Shown here: piece after piece, positions 14,813 through 18,839 of the stretch | Layout: each line of letters starts with the position of its first letter | Numbering within the stretch: the stretch's first letter is position 1 | From: Phycisphaerae bacterium | GTDB lineage: Bacteria > Chloroflexota > Anaerolineae > 4572-78 > J111 | NCBI GenBank assembly: GCA_028285035.1 | Contig: JANQQF010000037.1 | Coordinates: forward strand, 1 to 18,839 | Reading direction: 5' to 3' | Length of the DNA stretch: 18,839 nucleotides | Translations under genes and position numbers: made by a program | Notes under the pieces: generated by a model | What the model was told of the DNA's origin: nothing | What the model saw: only the letters and a program-made list of their open reading frames with translations | Databases searched by the model: none

Positions 14813-17800
14813 ATTACAGATCAACTAACCTTAACCTTTCTGGGATCATTCGCGGTTCATCTTAAGGATATATTGATTACCCAGTTCCGTAGCGACAAAG
14901 TACGGGCGTTGTTGATTTATTTGGCCTTGAAACCAGATCAACCCCACCAGCGACGAACATTAGCTGGTCTACTGTGGCCGGAAGTCGCTGATAAACAGGC
15001 GCTGGAAAGTTTACGAACCACCCTCTATCGATTACGACAAAGTTTGGATAAGGTCAGCCCCGGCCTGAGCAAAACGTTAATTACTGTTACCCATCAAACC
15101 ATCGACTTTAACACAAACATCGCTGTAAAAGTTCAAACCGATGTCATTTATTTCCAAACGCTCTTAGCCGCTAGTGAGGCACATCCCCACGACCAATTAA
15201 GTGATTGTTTAATCTGTCTGGAACAATTAACCCAAGCCAGCAAGTTGTATCAAGGTGAGTTATTACCAGGGTTTAGCCTAGCTGATGCGCCGGCCTTTGA
15301 AGAGTGGCTACTGTTTCAGCGTGAAATGCTTCATCAACAAGCCCTGTTGGTGTTTAAGCACCTGGCCGATGCCTATGAAGCCCGAAGCGATTATGACCAA
15401 GCGCATGCTTATACCAGCCGTCTGCTGAAGCTGAGTCCTTACCGGGAAGCGTCCCATCGGCAACTGATGCGGCTCTTGGCTTATCGAGGATTACCCGATC
15501 AGGCATTGGCCCAATTTGCCATATGTCAGCAACTTTTGCGGGATGAGGTGGGGGCGGAGCCGGAAGCGGAGACGATGGCTCTAGCTGAACAGATTCGGCA
15601 GGGAACGTTGAGCCACAGAGCGTTGTTGCCGGTAAAGGCCGCAGATGAAGCGGCTCGGGAACAAACGAACGATGTCCACAACCTAAAATCCAGACGCCAA
15701 AAACGGCACAATTTACCTGCCCAGATCACGGCCTTTATTGGGCGGACAACGGAGCTGGCCGAAATTCGAGAAAAGCTGTCTCGGCCAGAGGTACGTTTGC
15801 TGACCCTCACCGGACCAGGTGGCACCGGTAAAACCCGTTTGGGGTTGCAAACTGGCCTGGAACTTCTTGATGACTTTGCCGATGGTGTCTTCTTTGTGAC
15901 CCTGGCCCCGATTAGCGACTCGCTGTTGGTTAATACTGTCATTGCCGAGACGTTGGGGGTACATCCAACGGGCGATAGGCCCGTTATCGAGCGCCTAAAA
16001 GAAACCTTACAAGATCAACATCTGCTACTGATCTTGGATAACTTCGAGCAGGTTTTAGAAGCCGCACCGATGGTAACAGAGTTGTTGGCGGCTGCCCCGA
16101 AACTAAAAGTGGTAACGACGAGCCGGACTCTATTACGACTGAATGGTGAGTGGGATTATCCCGTTCCACCGTTGAGAGTGCCCAACCCAAACAACCTGCC
16201 GTCACTCGCGCACGTGACAGAGTATGAAGCAGTGCAGATGTTCAATGAGCGAGCCTTGGCGGTCAAAACGGATTTTGCCCTCACCGAGGACAATGCCCCA
16301 GCCGTGGTCGAGATATGCATCAAGCTGGACGGCCTACCGCTGGCGATTGAGTTAGCGGCGGCTCGAATCCGTTTGCTGCCGCCGCAGAATATTCTAACCC
16401 AGTTGAGCAGCCGCTTGAAATTTCTCACCGCTGGGGCCAGAGACTTACCAGCCCGACATCAAACCCTCCGCAATACGATTGATTGGAGCTATAACCTGCT
16501 AGAAACGGAAGAAAAAGTCCTATTCCAACGGCTGGCCGTCTTTGCCGGAGGGTGCACCATCGAGGCGGCTGATGCAGTGAGTAATATTGATGAGGATATG
16601 GATGTGCTGAATGGCCTGGAGTCGTTGGTAGATAAGAATTTCATCAAGCAGTCCGTGAGAGATGAGCCTCGCTTTGGTATGCTGGAAACCATCCGCGAAT
16701 ATGGATTGGAACGGCTGACAGAACATGACGAAGCGAAGACGATCCGAAAGGCCCATGCCCAATATTTTATGGAATTGGCCGAAGCGGCCGAACCCCATAT
16801 GTATGCGAGAGGACAAGTGACATGGGTAAAACGTCTGGAGACAGAACATGATAATCTGCGGACAGCCCTGCAATGGTCAATTGAGAATGATGTTGAGATC
16901 TGCTTACGACTGGCCGGAGCCTTGGGATTCTTCTGGCATATTCACAGCCATCATCTTGAAGGTCGGGATTGGCTGTTGAAGGTCTTGGCTCAGACCGAAG
17001 ATAGCGAGCTAGATTTAGACAAATTTCGGGCTAAAGCTTTGAACAAGGCGGGCTATTTGTCGATGTTTTTAAGCAATATCCGTCAGGCAAATGCCTTATT
17101 AGAAAAGAGTGTAGCGTTATGGGAAAAAATAGGAGAGCAACTTGGTCTGGCCCATGCGTTGTGTGATTTTGGCGCAGCGTTACAAGTTCAACCTGATTTG
17201 CCCAAAGCCCGGGAGGCCTTGGAAGCAAGTATTGCTATATTTCGGCAATTAAATAATAAGGAAGGACTTGCCCGATCCCTTTTCTGGCATGGGCACGCCA
17301 CAATGCAACAACGGGACTACGAGCAAGCACGGGCGAGTGCCGAAGAATGTATTCTGCTATCGCGAGAGATTGGCATGACGACCCACATCGGATCAGCCAG
17401 CCTGACTCTGGGGCGCGTAGCGGTAGGGGAGGAAGATTACGCCACAGCCCAATCATTCTATGAAGATAGTCTGCGGATATTCAAAGAGATGGAAGACAAA
17501 CCCGGTGTCGCCATTGGACTCGACTTATTGGGAAGCCTGGCCTACCGGCAAGCTCATTATCAACAGGCCAAGACCTCTCTTGAAAAAAGTTTGCTGATTT
17601 GGCAGGAATTAGGCAATCGCATGAGCGAGGCCTGGGTATCTTACATTCTGGGCTATATTGCGATTCATCAAAAACAGGGACAACAGGCGGCTTCATATCT
17701 TAATAAAAGCCTTCTCATCTATCAGGAACGAAACAAACTGACAGGCATAGCTAGATGTTTTCTTGGCCTGGCAGAGGTAGCCAGCCTTGATAAAGAAACA

Positions 17801-18037
17801 GATCGAGCGGCCCAACTCTTCGGCATAGCAGAGGCATACTTGGAAGTTAGCCAAGTAAAGTTAGGAAACGCCATTAATGACCTGTTTGACCACATCGCCG
17901 CGATCAGTCATGTCGAATATGAGCAGCTAGTAGCTGCTGTGAGAGCTGAATTAGATGAGGCATCCTTCGAGATCGCCTATGCCAAGGGTCAGGCCATGTC
18001 ACTGGAGGAAGCGGTGGCTTATGCGCTAGGTCAATGA
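14813..18037 (+). CDS. SARP/AfsR-like transcriptional regulator: winged helix, BTAD, NB-ARC ATPase, TPR
   Basis: Numbering from the ATT at 14813 gives 1074 residues. Residues 1-98 are an OmpR-type winged helix (LTLTFLGSFAV, then FRSDKVRALLIYLAL, LAGLLWPE and the recognition-helix region ALESLRTTLYRLRQSL). A bacterial transcriptional activation domain covers about 105-260. An NB-ARC/STAND ATPase starts near 301 (ITAFIGRTTEL), with Walker A GPGGTGKT at 334-341, Walker B LLLILDN ending at D409, sensor-like VVTTSR and GLPLAIELAAAR at 507. A second winged helix follows (548-640), then helical TPR repeats (about 740-1010). The protein is cytoplasmic and probably binds DNA when ATP and a TPR ligand or partner trigger oligomerisation, as for AfsR-like STAND regulators. 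No C-terminal LuxR HTH is seen, as expected with an N-terminal reader. A TTG start at 14873 would lose 20 conserved residues of the first strands. It is divergent from the giant surface protein gene, which may be its target. Confidence 0.92.
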   Translation: MTDQLTLTFLGSFAVHLKDILITQFRSDKVRALLIYLALKPDQPHQRRTLAGLLWPEVADKQALESLRTTLYRLRQSLDKVSPGLSKTLITVTHQTIDFNTNIAVKVQTDVIYFQTLLAASEAHPHDQLSDCLICLEQLTQASKLYQGELLPGFSLADAPAFEEWLLFQREMLHQQALLVFKHLADAYEARSDYDQAHAYTSRLLKLSPYREASHRQLMRLLAYRGLPDQALAQFAICQQLLRDEVGAEPEAETMALAEQIRQGTLSHRALLPVKAADEAAREQTNDVHNLKSRRQKRHNLPAQITAFIGRTTELAEIREKLSRPEVRLLTLTGPGGTGKTRLGLQTGLELLDDFADGVFFVTLAPISDSLLVNTVIAETLGVHPTGDRPVIERLKETLQDQHLLLILDNFEQVLEAAPMVTELLAAAPKLKVVTTSRTLLRLNGEWDYPVPPLRVPNPNNLPSLAHVTEYEAVQMFNERALAVKTDFALTEDNAPAVVEICIKLDGLPLAIELAAARIRLLPPQNILTQLSSRLKFLTAGARDLPARHQTLRNTIDWSYNLLETEEKVLFQRLAVFAGGCTIEAADAVSNIDEDMDVLNGLESLVDKNFIKQSVRDEPRFGMLETIREYGLERLTEHDEAKTIRKAHAQYFMELAEAAEPHMYARGQVTWVKRLETEHDNLRTALQWSIENDVEICLRLAGALGFFWHIHSHHLEGRDWLLKVLAQTEDSELDLDKFRAKALNKAGYLSMFLSNIRQANALLEKSVALWEKIGEQLGLAHALCDFGAALQVQPDLPKAREALEASIAIFRQLNNKEGLARSLFWHGHATMQQRDYEQARASAEECILLSREIGMTTHIGSASLTLGRVAVGEEDYATAQSFYEDSLRIFKEMEDKPGVAIGLDLLGSLAYRQAHYQQAKTSLEKSLLIWQELGNRMSEAWVSYILGYIAIHQKQGQQAASYLNKSLLIYQERNKLTGIARCFLGLAEVASLDKETDRAAQLFGIAEAYLEVSQVKLGNAINDLFDHIAAISHVEYEQLVAAVRAELDEASFEIAYAKGQAMSLEEAVAYALGQ

Positions 18038-18082
18038 TTGGTCGCCAAGATCTCCAACTTCGATCATAGATGTCCATCATAC

Positions 18083-18126
18083 CAAAGCTGCTCTAACAGG
18101 TCTATTGTAAAATTTGAGCAGCTTTG
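18083..18126 (+). terminator. Perfect 11-bp inverted repeat downstream of the regulator, possible weak terminator
   Basis: CAAAGCTGCTC (18083-18093) pairs perfectly with GAGCAGCTTTG (18116-18126) across a 22-base loop, 46 bases after the regulator's stop. On the plus strand it is followed by TCATAACATC, not a U-run, so it is a poor intrinsic terminator. It may instead stabilise the 3' end or be a protein site. Confidence 0.35.
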
Positions 18127-18153
18127 TCATAACATCCGAACAATTTGATAAAC

Positions 18154-18185
18154 AAAAAAACGGGATGTCCGTCTGGACATCCCGT
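18154..18185 (-). terminator. Rho-independent terminator of the minus-strand gene
   Basis: ACGGGATGTCC (18160-18170) and GGACATCCCGT (18175-18185) form a perfect 11-bp stem with a 4-base loop. Read on the minus strand, the hairpin runs into seven T's (complement of 18154-18160), 24 bases after the stop of the gene ending at 18210. On the plus strand there is no U-run, so it mainly serves the minus-strand gene. Confidence 0.9.
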
Positions 18186-18209
18186 CTTTCACATAGAGCC
18201 AATCAACGG

Positions 18210-18839
18210 TTACTGCTGTATCACAATCGGGAGGAAGAGTGTTGTTGTCCCCGCTTCAACCCCCAAGCTGGTATCATCCAAGGCGTGGACCTCATCAGAG
18301 TCATCTTCGTTATCCTCATCGTCCTCGGCCCGATCCTCTTCTTCCGGCGAGTCTGGCTCCTCAATGTCAGCCAAAGCAATCGTGGTGGCCGTCACCTCAA
18401 CCGCGACCTCCCCGCCGATGGCGAAGGCATCGATGTCTCGGTCGAAGCCGTACTCCTCGCCCGCCCAGTACAGGCTGAACTCACATTCGGTATTCACGCC
18501 GAGTGAGTCAGGGCTACAGATGAAGATATCTGTGCCTTCGCCTTCCAGACCAGGCACGTCAAACCGACGATCAGTGGTCAGGTAGATGTCACCGGTCGCC
18601 TCATCAATCTGTCCCCCTCGCACATCTTCGCGCCAGCTTCGTAAGCCCACATCCGAGCCGTCGAAGTATCGTTCCCACGTCCCGCTGGTGTTCTCGCCCA
18701 AGCTGGTCGGGGTGAAGAGGATCAAGTCCTCGTCTCGTCCCCCAATGCCCGCTACTCTGAAGCTACCAATGGTACTGATCAATAGCTTACCCTCGCTGGT
18801 GACCGAGATTGCGTCCACATCCTCACCCCCTCGGGTCAG
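18210..18839 (-). CDS. C-terminal part of an exported repeat protein with acidic linker and '-FLPIVIQQ' tail (5' end outside window)
   Basis: The frame is open at the right edge and shows 209 residues ending at TAA 18210-18212. It enters mid-repeat, so the GTG at 18818 is not a believable start. Two repeats of about 65-75 residues are visible. The first has EDVDAISVTSEGKLLISTIG, then 'GRDEDLILFTPTSLGENTSG' and 'YFDGSDVGL'; the second has 'GQIDEATGDIYLTTD', 'GTDIFICSPDSLG' and 'YWAGEEYGFDRDIDAFAI'. The pattern suggests blades of a beta-propeller-like or beta-rich exported protein, a repeat I have seen in bacterial secreted proteins but cannot name. An acidic linker follows (EEPDSPEEEDRAEDDEDNED), then VEAGTTTLFLPIVIQQ. 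That short hydrophobic tail resembles the C-termini of many Anaerolineae exported proteins. It is convergent with the regulator and has its own terminator. Confidence 0.85.
   Translation of the reverse strand: MTRGGEDVDAISVTSEGKLLISTIGSFRVAGIGGRDEDLILFTPTSLGENTSGTWERYFDGSDVGLRSWREDVRGGQIDEATGDIYLTTDRRFDVPGLEGEGTDIFICSPDSLGVNTECEFSLYWAGEEYGFDRDIDAFAIGGEVAVEVTATTIALADIEEPDSPEEEDRAEDDEDNEDDSDEVHALDDTSLGVEAGTTTLFLPIVIQQ

Larger units (their letters stand above)
18038..18209. other. Convergent intergenic region
   Basis: This 172-bp stretch lies between the stops of two convergent genes. Apart from the inverted repeat and the terminator listed separately, nothing is recognised in it. Confidence 0.7.

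Noticed and set aside
14873..18037. TTG at 14873 as the regulator start
   Set aside because: It lacks an SD and removes the conserved opening strands of the winged helix, while ATT at 14813 has an ideal SD.
14542..18121. AATTTGAGCAG present at both 14542 and 18111, near a TTGTCAT in each case
   Set aside because: An 11-base match is expected by chance in a window of this size, and the spacing to TTGTCAT differs.
18210..18818. GTG at 18818 as the start of the right-hand protein
   Set aside because: The frame stays open to the window edge and the upstream residues (TRGGED) continue the repeat, so the true start lies outside.
1..18839. CRISPR array, tRNA, rRNA, insertion sequence or phage attachment site
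   Set aside because: No short regularly spaced repeats, cloverleaf-like sequence, transposase motif or terminal inverted repeats were seen.

Overview
The window looks like part of a chromosome from a Chloroflexota bacterium (Anaerolineae, Caldilineae or Ardenticatenia-like). This is inferred from three family-level traits, not from a marker gene. They are a very long secreted LamG/DUF11/InlB-type protein, a SARP/AfsR-like (BTAD) ATPase regulator with TPRs, and a secreted protein ending in a hydrophobic '-LFLPIVIQQ' tail of the '-YLPLV-' type common at C-termini of Anaerolineae exported proteins. No rRNA, tRNA, CRISPR array or transposase was seen.

Layout. (1) Positions 1-14421, minus strand: one uninterrupted reading frame of at least 4807 codons that runs off the left edge. 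Its N-terminus has a membrane anchor, a LolA/LppX-like domain and a pair of hydrophobic helices ending in a possible signal-peptidase site. Then come calcium-binding DxDxDG repeats, a ~680-residue region I do not recognise, an unexpected hydrophobic patch, more DxDxDG repeats, five LamG domains, Ig-like segments, two DUF11-type domains, a PKD-like domain, a choice-of-anchor U domain, six divergent InlB B-repeats and at least three cadherin/He_PIG-like repeats. (2) Positions 14422-14812: divergent intergenic region with an SD for each gene, a TATAAT box and direct repeats spaced 11 and 22 bp apart, a plausible SARP-type operator. (3) Positions 14813-18037, plus strand: a 1074-residue SARP-like regulator (winged helix, BTAD, NB-ARC ATPase, winged helix, TPR) that most likely starts at an ATT codon. 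(4) Positions 18038-18209: convergent intergenic region with an 11-bp inverted repeat and a strong terminator for the minus-strand gene. (5) Positions 18210-18839, minus strand: C-terminal part of a second exported repeat protein that continues off the right edge.

Working model (inference): the regulator is transcribed divergently from the giant surface protein gene and may control it, itself, or both through the phased repeats between them. The giant protein would be a calcium-stabilised exported adhesin or carbohydrate-binding fibre whose N-terminal lipid-carrier-like domain may stay at the membrane while the rest is released by an internal signal-peptide-like cleavage. The most unusual points are the architecture of the giant protein, the ATT start with an ideal SD, and the helically phased repeats.
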